NCBI GenBank assembly: GCA_905204935.1
Contig: CAJLBJ010000003.1
Span: forward strand, 31,016-95,015
Direction: 5' to 3'
Length of the DNA: 64,000 nt
From: an uncultured Lactobacillus sp.
GTDB lineage: Bacteria > Bacillota > Bacilli > Lactobacillales > Lactobacillaceae
The position numbers and the translations under genes were made by a program. The notes under the pieces are model-generated. The model worked only from the letters and a program-made list of their open reading frames with translations, did not search any database and was not told where the DNA came from. Position 1 is the first letter of the stretch. Each line of letters starts with the position of its first letter. This document shows, one piece after another, positions 42,707 to 50,284 of the stretch.

Positions 42707-42742
42707 TAGGACCGCTAGTATTTTGGGCGGTCCTATTTTTTG
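42707..42742 (+). terminator. Terminator of pepF
   Basis: TAGGACCGC-tagtattttgg-GCGGTCCTATTTTTTG. A similar hairpin (TTAGGACTGC...GCGGTCCTAA) follows the L,D-transpeptidase gene at 49261. Confidence 0.9.
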
Positions 42743-42781
42743 TAAACATTTTTAGCTCTTTTTTGATTTAAAAGTCCAATC

Positions 42782-42823
42782 AAAAACCCCCATCACTGGA
42801 AAAATCCAGTAAAGAGGGCTTTA
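42782..42823 (-). terminator. Terminator of the Cof phosphatase gene (repeat family copy 3)
   Basis: AAAGCCCTCTTTACTGGA...TCCAGTGATGGGGGTTTTTG on the minus strand, with the CTCTTTACTGG arm shared with terminators at 26427 and 29556. Confidence 0.8.
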
Positions 42824-42857
42824 ATCTTTGCGCTACATCAACGTATCACTCATTTTT

Positions 42858-43670
42858 TTAATTTAACACATATTTTTCTATGGCCATAGCTACACCATCA
42901 TGATTATTATCACTAGTAATCGCATCGGCAGCTTTTTTAACCGTTTCGTTCGCATTGCCCATCGCAACTCCTAAACCGGCTAATTCAATCATCGTCAAAT
43001 CATTGTTTTGATCGCCTAAAGCTAGTATTTGCGAATCTTTAATGCCTAATTTGTGGGCTAATTCAAGCACTGCTTGACCCTTATTGGCCTTTTTGTGCAT
43101 AAATTCAAAGAACCATTCCTCACTTCTAACCGTATAATACTTTTGACAAAGTTCAGCATCAAAATATTTCATGGCTTCATCTAACACAGCTGGTTCATCA
43201 ACTAACATAAACTTAGCTGCGTTCGTACAGGTAAGTTCCTCACTTGAGCGATAATAAAGGGGCATCTTCGTATAAAATGCATCCATCACGGTATATGGAC
43301 TAATATTTGCATCGATTGTGTATAACTTAGAATCAGCAGTTACAATTTGGGAGCGCACATGCGCTTGCTTACTGATTTGTAAAAGTTCTTGATAATCGCT
43401 TTGACTCAAAAGGTTCGCAAAGACAATCTTTTTTTGTCCAATATTTTCACCTTGAGCCCCATTATATGTAATCGCATAATCATTATCACTTGATAACTCG
43501 AGTTCATTTAGATAATCTTGAATCCCAGAAACCGGACGTCCTGTACACAAGACAATATAAACGCCTTTTTGTTTAGCTTTTTTGATTGCTTCTTTAGTTT
43601 TGAGCGAAATTCGCTTATGATCATCGACTAACGTACCATCGATATCGATAGCAACTAGTTTAATTGCCAT
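42858..43670 (-). CDS. Cof-type HAD-superfamily phosphatase
   Basis: The 270-residue protein has HAD motif I AIDIDGTLVDD with the nucleophilic aspartate, motif II VLCTGRPVSG, the cap domain in the middle, and motifs III/IV in KGQAVLELAHKLGI and ALGDQNNDLTMIELAG. This Cof/type IIB layout is that of sugar-phosphate or nucleotide phosphatases. The physiological substrate is unknown, as lactobacilli carry many paralogues. It is monocistronic. Confidence 0.92.
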   Translation of the reverse strand: MAIKLVAIDIDGTLVDDHKRISLKTKEAIKKAKQKGVYIVLCTGRPVSGIQDYLNELELSSDNDYAITYNGAQGENIGQKKIVFANLLSQSDYQELLQISKQAHVRSQIVTADSKLYTIDANISPYTVMDAFYTKMPLYYRSSEELTCTNAAKFMLVDEPAVLDEAMKYFDAELCQKYYTVRSEEWFFEFMHKKANKGQAVLELAHKLGIKDSQILALGDQNNDLTMIELAGLGVAMGNANETVKKAADAITSDNNHDGVAMAIEKYVLN

Positions 43671-43723
43671 GACAAATTTACCTCACTTATTTTTCAATTA
43701 TTTTCCCTTATATTATTATAAAA

Positions 43724-43763
43724 AAAAATCAAGTTTAAGCCAAGAGACTAAAACTTGATTTTA
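43724..43763 (-). terminator. Terminator of the Mn-type ABC operon
   Basis: AAAATCAAGTTTT...AAACTTGATTTTT on the minus strand, directly at the end of the substrate-binding protein gene. Confidence 0.8.
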
Positions 43764-43767
43764 AAAG

Positions 43768-44709
43768 TTAATTTGGCTTGGTTAAACCTTGAGAAATCCG
43801 TGTAATATTAGTTTGCATCATCTTGTAATACGTATCTGCTTTCGAGCCTTTAGCCCCCAACGAATCGGTATAAATTTTAGCATAGATTTTAACACCTGTT
43901 TCGTTTGAAACTTTTTGCATGGCCTTAGGCGACACTGAACTTTCAACAAACAAACTTGCCGGTTTATTTTGCTTGATTTTAGCCAAAACTATCTTAAGCT
44001 GTTCGGGTGTACCTTGTGCTTCGGTATTTAATGCCCAAATATATGCGGTTTGTAAACCGTATGCTTGGGCAAAATATTCCATCGCACCTTCAGACGTCAC
44101 TAACAAACGCTGCTGTGGTGCAATCTGAGCAAAGGCTTCTTTAGCATAGGCATCTAAATCGGTAAGTTTAGCTTGATATTTTTGAGCATTTTGACGGTAA
44201 AATTTAGCATTTACAGGATCTTTTTTTGCTAATATCTCACTTATATATGCAACATAACGCTTGCCGTTAGCTAAACTTAACCATGCATGCGGATCTGGCT
44301 GGTCAGCATGCAAATAACGCACCTTAGCTTGTGTACTTGCGGCAAAAACATCTTGACCAAAGCGTTTATGACTGGCTTGAACCATTTTTTTAAACCAACC
44401 ATTACCGCCTGTTTCAAGTTTTAATCCGTTGTAAAAAATCACATCTGCCCCAGCAACTTTAGCAATATCTTGGGGCTTTGGCTCGTATTCATGTGGATCT
44501 ACACCTGGCTTGACGATACTGTAAACATCAGTTTTCTCTTGCCCGACATTTTTGACTAAATCAGCTAAAATTGAGTTAGTCACGACTACTTGTAATTTAC
44601 CGTCATCTTTTTTTAACGTTGTCGTCTTTTCTTTTTGCTCACTAAACCAAAACACTCCACCAATCAAAAATGCCAAAGCCACTAAACAAATGGTTAATTT
44701 CTTAATCAT
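43768..44709 (-). CDS. mntC: Metal (Mn-type) ABC transporter substrate-binding protein
   Basis: The 313-residue cluster A-I binding protein has likely metal ligands His73 (GVDPHEYEP), His141 (DPHAWLS), Glu207 (TSEGAMEYFA) and Asp282 (YTDSLG). This is the His-His-Glu-Asp set of Mn/Zn proteins such as PsaA. The N-terminus has a hydrophobic helix (LTICLVALAFLIGGVFWF) but no lipobox cysteine, so it seems held by an uncleaved anchor, unlike most homologues. It is the last gene of a three-gene operon whose start carries an MntR-type box, which argues for manganese. Confidence 0.9.
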   Translation of the reverse strand: MIKKLTICLVALAFLIGGVFWFSEQKEKTTTLKKDDGKLQVVVTNSILADLVKNVGQEKTDVYSIVKPGVDPHEYEPKPQDIAKVAGADVIFYNGLKLETGGNGWFKKMVQASHKRFGQDVFAASTQAKVRYLHADQPDPHAWLSLANGKRYVAYISEILAKKDPVNAKFYRQNAQKYQAKLTDLDAYAKEAFAQIAPQQRLLVTSEGAMEYFAQAYGLQTAYIWALNTEAQGTPEQLKIVLAKIKQNKPASLFVESSVSPKAMQKVSNETGVKIYAKIYTDSLGAKGSKADTYYKMMQTNITRISQGLTKPN

Positions 44710-44723
44710 CTTTTATGCCCCTT

Positions 44724-45563
44724 TTACTTGAACTTTAATAAGCCTTGCTTAGGCGCGATCCAAAAAGTCACCAAAAAGATTGCTGCTGCAACCAAAACAA
44801 TCGCTGGACCAGAAGCCCAATTAAAAGTATAGCTGAAAAACAAGCCTAAAAAGGCTGCACTAGCACCAAATGTTGCTGCTAATATTAACATTTTTACCAG
44901 ATTGTTTGTCCACAAAAAGGCCGTAGCAGCTGGTGTAATCAACATTGCCACAACTAAAATGATTCCGACTGTCTGCAAAGCCGACACGGTCACCAAAGTC
45001 AATAACAGCATCAATGCATAATGTAATACACGTGTATTTAAGCCATAGGTCTTTGCGTAAATAGGATCAAATGAACTAATTAACAGTTCCTTATAAAACA
45101 AGACAATAAACAAGATAACTACGGCTAAAACAAGCACGGTACTCCTCAAATCACTACCGCTAACCGCTAGCACATTGCCAAACAAAATATGATGTAAATT
45201 AGCGGTACTTTCAGCTTGAGCAATTAAAATAAAGCCTAATGCATAAAATGCACTAAAAACAATACCGATAGAAGTATCGGTTTTAAGCTTGCTTTTTTCG
45301 GCGATAAAGCCAATAACTAAAGAAGCTAAGATACCAAAAAGAGAGGCACCCAATAAAAGATTAATGCCAAAAATATGGGCTAAAGCAACTCCGGGCAAAA
45401 CAGAATGTGAGATTGCATCTCCCATCAAAGCCATTCCTCGCAAAATAATGAAACAGCCGACTAAGCCAGCCATCACCCCAACTAATAAAGATGCTATTAA
45501 AGCACTTTGTAAAAAGCCATAGTGTTGTAGGCCATCCAAAAATTCACCGATTACTTTCATCAT
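44724..45563 (-). CDS. mntB: Metal (Mn-type) ABC transporter permease
   Basis: The 279-residue ABC-3 family permease has eight hydrophobic segments. Signatures include RGMALMGDAISHSVLPGVALAHIFG, DTSIGIVFSAFYALGFIL, ALQTVGIILVVAMLITPAATAFLWT and FSYTFNWASGPAIVLVAAAIFL. Its start overlaps the ATPase stop (ATGATG at the TGA). Together with the ATPase and binding protein it imports manganese or a related divalent metal. Confidence 0.93.
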   Translation of the reverse strand: MMKVIGEFLDGLQHYGFLQSALIASLLVGVMAGLVGCFIILRGMALMGDAISHSVLPGVALAHIFGINLLLGASLFGILASLVIGFIAEKSKLKTDTSIGIVFSAFYALGFILIAQAESTANLHHILFGNVLAVSGSDLRSTVLVLAVVILFIVLFYKELLISSFDPIYAKTYGLNTRVLHYALMLLLTLVTVSALQTVGIILVVAMLITPAATAFLWTNNLVKMLILAATFGASAAFLGLFFSYTFNWASGPAIVLVAAAIFLVTFWIAPKQGLLKFK

Positions 45564-46297
45564 TGCTCTTCCTTTCTTGTAAACAAAGTCTGGGCCAAAT
45601 CCATATTAAATGCTTGGGCAATATTTTCCTTGGTATAAACCTCTTTAACTACGCCTTTAGCCAAAATCCCTTGCTTTACAATCACTAACTCATCAAAGTA
45701 ATCATAAACTTTACTCAAATCATGATGAACAATGATAATAGTCTTATTTTCTTTTTGCCAAGCCTTTAATATTTTAATGATTTCTTGTTCGCTTTTTAAA
45801 TCTATTCCGACAAAAGGCTCATCCAAAATGATGACTTGTGCATCTTGCACAATTGCACGGGCAACAAATACTCGTTGTAATTGTCCGCCAGAAAGCTCGC
45901 CAATTTGACGTTTAGCTAAATTCGTTAAACCAACCGCTTCTAGTGCTTGCCATACTCTTTTTTTATCTTGTTTTTTAGGATCTTTAAACAAACCCAAGCG
46001 ACCATAACAACCGCTTAAAACAACTTCAAAGACGTTGATTGGAAAACTTAAATCTAATTCTTTACGTTGTTCGACATAAGCAATTTGTTTACGAACCTTT
46101 TTTAACGGTTTTCCTTGATAAGTGATAACTCCACTTTTTGAACTAATCAATCCTAGTGCAGCCTTTAACATAGTCGATTTACCAGCACCGTTTGCTCCGA
46201 TAATTCCAGTAATTTTACCGGGGGTAAAGCTAACTGACAAATTTTCAAATACCGGTGTATCATCGTATGTAACGGTTAAATTTTCTATATTTAACAA
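45560..46297 (-). CDS. mntA: Metal (Mn-type) ABC transporter ATPase
   Basis: The 245-residue ATPase has Walker A GIIGANGAGKSTMLKAALGL, YVEQR at the Q-loop, signature LSGGQLQRVFVARAI, Walker B VIILDEPFVGID and H-loop IIVHHDLSKV. It is the first gene of the operon. The operator TTAGG-N4-CCGAA lies in its short leader. Confidence 0.94.
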   Translation of the reverse strand: MLNIENLTVTYDDTPVFENLSVSFTPGKITGIIGANGAGKSTMLKAALGLISSKSGVITYQGKPLKKVRKQIAYVEQRKELDLSFPINVFEVVLSGCYGRLGLFKDPKKQDKKRVWQALEAVGLTNLAKRQIGELSGGQLQRVFVARAIVQDAQVIILDEPFVGIDLKSEQEIIKILKAWQKENKTIIIVHHDLSKVYDYFDELVIVKQGILAKGVVKEVYTKENIAQAFNMDLAQTLFTRKEEQ

Positions 46298-46314
46298 GCT
46301 TTTTCCTCCTAGTT

Positions 46315-46328
46315 TTCGGGTAACCTAA
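46315..46328 (-). promoter_or_regulatory. MntR-type operator of the Mn-type ABC operon
   Basis: The minus strand reads TTAGG-TTAC-CCGAA, the same box as TTAGG-N4-CCTAA at the mntR promoter with one base changed. It lies at about +5 to +18 after the predicted start of transcription, also as at mntR. Confidence 0.65.
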
Positions 46329-46339
46329 ATTTCTTTTTA

Positions 46340-46368
46340 ATAATACCATATAAAGTTGTTTTTTTAAA
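46340..46368 (-). promoter_or_regulatory. Promoter of the Mn-type ABC operon
   Basis: On the minus strand, weak -35 TTTAAA (46363-46368) and -10 TATTAT (46340-46345) are 17 nt apart, with the MntR-type box directly downstream. Confidence 0.5.
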
Positions 46369-46404
46369 CAAACTTTTTCTCTTAATAAAAACTTAAAATA
46401 AATA

Positions 46405-46433
46405 TTGAGCAAATGTATTTCGAACAATATAAC
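46405..46433 (+). promoter_or_regulatory. Promoter of the NADH oxidase/peroxidase gene
   Basis: TTGAGC (46405-46410), a 17-nt spacer, then TATAAC (46428-46433); the ATG follows 56 nt later behind GGAGG. Confidence 0.55.
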
Positions 46434-46489
46434 TTTATATTATACTGTAACCGTATTCCTAATTATAAAAATTTTTGGAGGTTTTCTAA

Positions 46490-47827
46490 ATGGAAAAAGT
46501 TGTTATCGTTGGTTCAAATCATGCTGGTATCGCTGCGGCTAATACCTTATTAGATAACTACGCTGATAAACAAGTAGTCTTAGTTGATCGCAACACCAAC
46601 CTTAGCTATTTAGGTTGTGGTACTGCTTTATGGGTAGGACGTCAAATCGATTCTTACCGTGATTTATTTTATACTTCAAAAGAACAATTAGAACAAAAAG
46701 GTGCACAAGTTCATTTACAAACAGAAGTGCAAGCGATTGATTTCACTAACAAAATTATTAAATGCTTATCTTTAAAAGATAATACTAGCTTTGAATTAGA
46801 CTACGATAAACTAATTCTTGCGACTGGCTCTCGTCCTATCACACCAAAGATTGATAATAGTGATTTAGCCGGCATTCATTTCTTAAAGCTTTTCCAAGAA
46901 GGTCAAGCAGTCGATGCCGCCTTGGATTTAGAACACGTTAAACGTGTGGCTGTTATCGGAGCAGGTTATATTGGTGTTGAAATTGCTGAAGCGATTAAAC
47001 GCCGCCAAAAAGAAGTCCTCTTGTTTGATGCAGCGCCACACTCACTTTCTAGTTACTATGATCCTGAATTTGCTAACTTGATGGACCAAAACTTGACCCA
47101 ACACGGTATCGAATGTCACTTCGATGAGATCGTGACAGCTTATCACGGTCAAGATCACATCTCACAAATCAGCACGACTAAAGGTCAATATCAAGTCGAT
47201 TTAGTCATCAATGCGATTGGCTTTTTACCAAATGCACCTTTTGGAAAAGACCATCTCAAGCTCTTTAGTAACGGCGCTTATTTAGTCGATGAACATCAAC
47301 AAACAAGCGATCCTAATGTCTATGCAATTGGAGATTGTGCCACAATTTATTCAAATGCCTTGCAACAAACCAGCTATATTGCATTAGCTTCAAACGCTGT
47401 ACGCTCAGGAATCGTAGCCGCCCATAACATTGGACAATTTGATAGCGTAAGTGCTCCTGGGGTTCAAGGTTCTAATGCTATTTCTATCTTTGATTTAAAG
47501 CTTGTCTCAACTGGTTTATCCTTGGCTGCAGCGCAAAAATTTGGTATTGAAGCTCAAGTTAGTGACTTTGAAGACTTACAAAAGCCAGTCTTTATCAAAG
47601 ACAACTATCAAGTCAAAATTCGCATTGTATTTGCAAAAGATTCACGTCGAATTTTAGGTGCACAATTAGCTTCTAATGAAGACGTTTCTGGTGTTATTCA
47701 CATGTTTTCTTTAGCAATCCAACAACAATTAACAATTGATCAGCTCAAATTGTTGGATATTTTCTTTTTACCACATTTCAATCAACCATATAACTATATT
47801 ACGCAAGCTGCATTACATGCTAAATAG
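46490..47827 (+). CDS. NADH oxidase/peroxidase-type flavoprotein
   Basis: The 445-residue FAD/NAD(P)H disulfide-reductase-family protein has FAD dinucleotide fold VVIVGSNHAGIAAANTL, with a histidine at 11 as in NADH peroxidase. The redox-active cysteine is Cys43 in SYLGCGTALWVG. The NADH fold is VAVIGAGYIGVEIAEAI, the second FAD motif DPNVYAIGDCATI, and a C-terminal dimer domain follows. A single non-flavin cysteine that cycles as sulfenic acid is typical of water-forming NADH oxidase (Nox) and NADH peroxidase (Npx), which remove O2 or H2O2 and regenerate NAD+. Coenzyme A-disulfide reductase is less likely. Nox and Npx cannot be told apart here. Confidence 0.9.
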   Translation: MEKVVIVGSNHAGIAAANTLLDNYADKQVVLVDRNTNLSYLGCGTALWVGRQIDSYRDLFYTSKEQLEQKGAQVHLQTEVQAIDFTNKIIKCLSLKDNTSFELDYDKLILATGSRPITPKIDNSDLAGIHFLKLFQEGQAVDAALDLEHVKRVAVIGAGYIGVEIAEAIKRRQKEVLLFDAAPHSLSSYYDPEFANLMDQNLTQHGIECHFDEIVTAYHGQDHISQISTTKGQYQVDLVINAIGFLPNAPFGKDHLKLFSNGAYLVDEHQQTSDPNVYAIGDCATIYSNALQQTSYIALASNAVRSGIVAAHNIGQFDSVSAPGVQGSNAISIFDLKLVSTGLSLAAAQKFGIEAQVSDFEDLQKPVFIKDNYQVKIRIVFAKDSRRILGAQLASNEDVSGVIHMFSLAIQQQLTIDQLKLLDIFFLPHFNQPYNYITQAALHAK

Positions 47828-47864
47828 CAAAAAAGTCGTCTGGTATTTGCCAGACGACTTTTAT
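47827..47864. terminator. Bidirectional terminator between convergent genes
   Basis: AAAAAGTCGTCTGG-TATTTG-CCAGACGACTTTT between the Nox/Npx gene and the minus-strand hypothetical gene. Confidence 0.9.
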
Positions 47865-48346
47865 GCTTCTTGTTTTTCCAATGCTTCTGCTTGATTTTTT
47901 TGACTAAGAGCAATCAATTCAGCTACTTTAATAACGGTCTTAGTCAAGGCTGTTTTAGTTTGTAAAAATTCAGCCACACTACAAATTTCTTCGATGCGTA
48001 AACCAGAAGAATTTACGGTTGGTGATTGGACCACTAGGTAGGCGTTGAGTTGGACTTCTTGTTGTAAATCATCAAAGAAGTTATCCACACGTTTAATATT
48101 TTCAAACGGCAAATTGATAATCCCACTTTCGATTTGTACAAGAATAGTTTGCTTAGAGTAATTCAAGGAAGCCTCTACGCGCGCTAATTTATCCTTAGCA
48201 ATCATTGTTTGAAATTGCGTCCATAAACGATTACAAATTTCTTCAATGCCCAATTGTTCAATTTCTTGTGCACTGAATGCAAGCTTTGTTTGTTGATAAT
48301 CAGCTGCACTAACTTTTTCAATAAAATCCTTAACTACTATTTGCAT
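47861..48346 (-). CDS. Conserved-looking cytosolic protein of unknown function
   Basis: From the ATG at 48346 (weak AAAGTGG site) the protein is 161 residues, acidic and soluble with mixed alpha/beta character (MQIVVKDFIEKVSAADYQQT; TILVQIESGIINLPFENIKR; EEICSVAEFLQTKTALTKTVIKVAELIAL). An upstream in-frame extension to 48433 lacks a ribosome site and is unlikely. I do not recognise a family; there are no catalytic or metal-binding motifs. It is divergent from the L,D-transpeptidase and convergent with Nox/Npx, so neighbours tell little. Confidence 0.65.
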   Translation of the reverse strand: MQIVVKDFIEKVSAADYQQTKLAFSAQEIEQLGIEEICNRLWTQFQTMIAKDKLARVEASLNYSKQTILVQIESGIINLPFENIKRVDNFFDDLQQEVQLNAYLVVQSPTVNSSGLRIEEICSVAEFLQTKTALTKTVIKVAELIALSQKNQAEALEKQEA

Positions 48347-48526
48347 CAAAAAACCACTTTCTAAAAAATTATGTATAATTCCGTTTAAAAAACTGCTAAT
48401 ATACTTTATACCATAGTTTAAAGTAAAAACCAAGTTTCTTTACTTTATCTCTTTTAAAATTGTTTTTGACAATTTCCAAAAAAACTGCTAGTGTCAAAGT
48501 ATACAGCAATCTTGGAGGAGCTTTAT

Positions 48527-49219
48527 TTGAAAAAACATAGTAAGCCTAAACATGCTAAAACTAAATCAATATTTAGTAATTTAATATTATTAGGTTTGAT
48601 CTGTTGTCTAATTGCAATTTGTTGTTTACGTTTGTTCAATCAAAAACCAACGTCTACTTCATCTTCAACGTTAAAAACAACTACACTTAAAACAAAAAAG
48701 ACAACATCTAATCAAAAACAACAAGAAAATACCGTGATGCGCACTCCAATCGATTGGCAACAATCTTCACAAACGACACCTTATCCAGACTTAAATCAAG
48801 TCAGCAATTTTTGGGTTAAGGTCAGCATCAAGAAAAATCGCACCTACCTGATGTCTGGTAACGATGTTATCTATACGATGTATTCGACAGCTGGTGCTTA
48901 TTATACAGATGAAACTACAGGCAAAAAAGTCAGCTATACTCCTACTGGAACTTTTTATATTCAAGCCGAACGTGGTGATTCTTTTTTCAATAACGCCCTA
49001 AACGAAGGCGCCAATAACTGGGTTTCTTGGCTGAACCATGGTGAATATCTTTTCCATTCGGTGCCAACCTTACCAGATGGCAGCTACAACTTGACAGCAG
49101 CCGCCAAACTTGGCAAAACACCTGATTCTCACGGCTGTATTCGGTTAAGCGTTCTTGATTCAGATTGGATGTGTCACAATTTAAAAGTCGGCACTAAAGT
49201 CGTCATCGTAAATAACTAA
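48527..49219 (+). CDS. L,D-transpeptidase (YkuD/ErfK family)
   Basis: Translation starts at TTG (48527), fixed by GGAGGAG 7 nt upstream; 230 residues. It has a basic N-terminus, a transmembrane helix (NLILLGLICCLIAICCLRLF), a Ser/Thr-Lys-rich linker and a YkuD domain. The active site is complete: FHS in the HGEYLFHSVP strand and SHGCIRLS with the nucleophilic cysteine. It makes 3-3 cross-links in peptidoglycan or acts as carboxypeptidase or hydrolase. A related but altered protein is encoded convergently at 49461. Confidence 0.92.
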   Translation: MKKHSKPKHAKTKSIFSNLILLGLICCLIAICCLRLFNQKPTSTSSSTLKTTTLKTKKTTSNQKQQENTVMRTPIDWQQSSQTTPYPDLNQVSNFWVKVSIKKNRTYLMSGNDVIYTMYSTAGAYYTDETTGKKVSYTPTGTFYIQAERGDSFFNNALNEGANNWVSWLNHGEYLFHSVPTLPDGSYNLTAAAKLGKTPDSHGCIRLSVLDSDWMCHNLKVGTKVVIVNN

Positions 49220-49260
49220 AAAATCTGCAGTAACGTCTAGTTATTGCTCTTTTACAATTT

Positions 49261-49298
49261 TTAGGACTGCTAGAATTTCTAGCGGTCCTAATTTGTTT
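49261..49298 (+). terminator. Terminator of the L,D-transpeptidase gene
   Basis: TTAGGACTGCTAG-AATTT-CTAGCGGTCCTAA, followed by a weak T-rich tract; clearly related to the pepF terminator at 42707. Confidence 0.75.
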
Positions 49299-49387
49299 GC
49301 GTTTAAAAAACAGTAAATAAAGCTCAAAAATCAAAATTGATAAGTTTAATTTTTAGTGACTACGCAAAGCTTTGATCAAGAACCAAT

Positions 49388-49436
49388 AAAAAATAGCCCT
49401 GAAATAACGAGGATTCATTATTTCAAGGCTATTTTT
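49388..49436 (-). terminator. Terminator of the altered L,D-transpeptidase gene
   Basis: AAAAATAGCCTTGAAATAA...TTATTTCAGGGCTATTTTTT on the minus strand, just past the stop codon region. Confidence 0.85.
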
Positions 49437-49460
49437 GAAGTGACTTATCTCACTTCTTGC

Positions 49461-50210
49461 TTAGTCTTCTAAAAATTCTAAGAAGTTATCATCATCGGAA
49501 TCTTTACCATGAACCACGACATAAGTCTTTGGCTTGATATTTTCCATGATCCATTTGGCATCAGGTTCACTCAAACGAATGCAACCGTATGCTTCAATAT
49601 TGTTTTTGCGTGTTACCTTGGTACTTCCCAATCGCTTGGCTTGGGCTTTAATAAAGTTACCGTTTTGATCGACTGGTACGGATTCAAAACGATACATCCC
49701 ATGACCATCAAAGGAGGTCCAATACTTTGCTCCGTAGCCTAAGGCCGCATTATAATAGCTTTGACCGCGTTGCTTTTGAATCTTAAAGGTTCCAGTTGGC
49801 GTTTTTTGGTAAGATTCTGTTGGTTTTTTACCATCGTCATAGTTTTTACCAATCGAAGCATACATCGTATAAAGCGTGTATGGTCCTTGCTTGACATAGA
49901 CACGTTGTTTTTTAGGTGAAACTTCTAACCAAATGCGTTGACTCTTTTTCTTTAAATGCTTGTATTGGCTCAAATCTGGATAATTTCCACTCAATGAAGG
50001 TTTTGTCCAATCGATTGGCGTTACTAGTCGTTGCTTTTGTTGCTTATTGAGACGCTTGATTTTTTTCTCTTTAGCCTTATCAATTTTTTGTTGTTTAGCA
50101 ATCTTAATTGCATTTTGTTTTTCAGCATTATGGACATGGATATAACTTCCAATCATCAAGCCAACCATCACCACGGCCACTATCCAATAAATAATCTTTA
50201 TTTTTTTCAC
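49461..50210 (-). CDS. YkuD-family protein with both active-site histidines replaced
   Basis: The 249-residue protein has an N-terminal helix (IIYWIVAVVMVGLMIGSYI), a long Lys/Gln-rich coiled linker and a YkuD fold that aligns with the neighbour at 48527 (PIDW...YPDLSQ, RVYV...LYTMYAS, TPTGTFKIQKQRG). However, FHS has become FES (Glu176) and SHGC has become AYGC (Tyr208); Cys210 and Arg212 remain. Loss of both histidines should abolish or greatly change normal L,D-transpeptidase chemistry. It may be a binding or regulatory paralogue, or use another mechanism. The reading frame is intact and codon use ordinary, so it is not an obvious pseudogene. It has an acidic C-terminal tail. Confidence 0.88.
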   Translation of the reverse strand: MKKIKIIYWIVAVVMVGLMIGSYIHVHNAEKQNAIKIAKQQKIDKAKEKKIKRLNKQQKQRLVTPIDWTKPSLSGNYPDLSQYKHLKKKSQRIWLEVSPKKQRVYVKQGPYTLYTMYASIGKNYDDGKKPTESYQKTPTGTFKIQKQRGQSYYNAALGYGAKYWTSFDGHGMYRFESVPVDQNGNFIKAQAKRLGSTKVTRKNNIEAYGCIRLSEPDAKWIMENIKPKTYVVVHGKDSDDDNFLEFLED

Positions 50211-50284
50211 GAAATTAGTGCTCCTTATATTTAATCTTTCATTTAAAATCTTAAGCTACATCAAGTTTGACGTCAAATCAAAAA

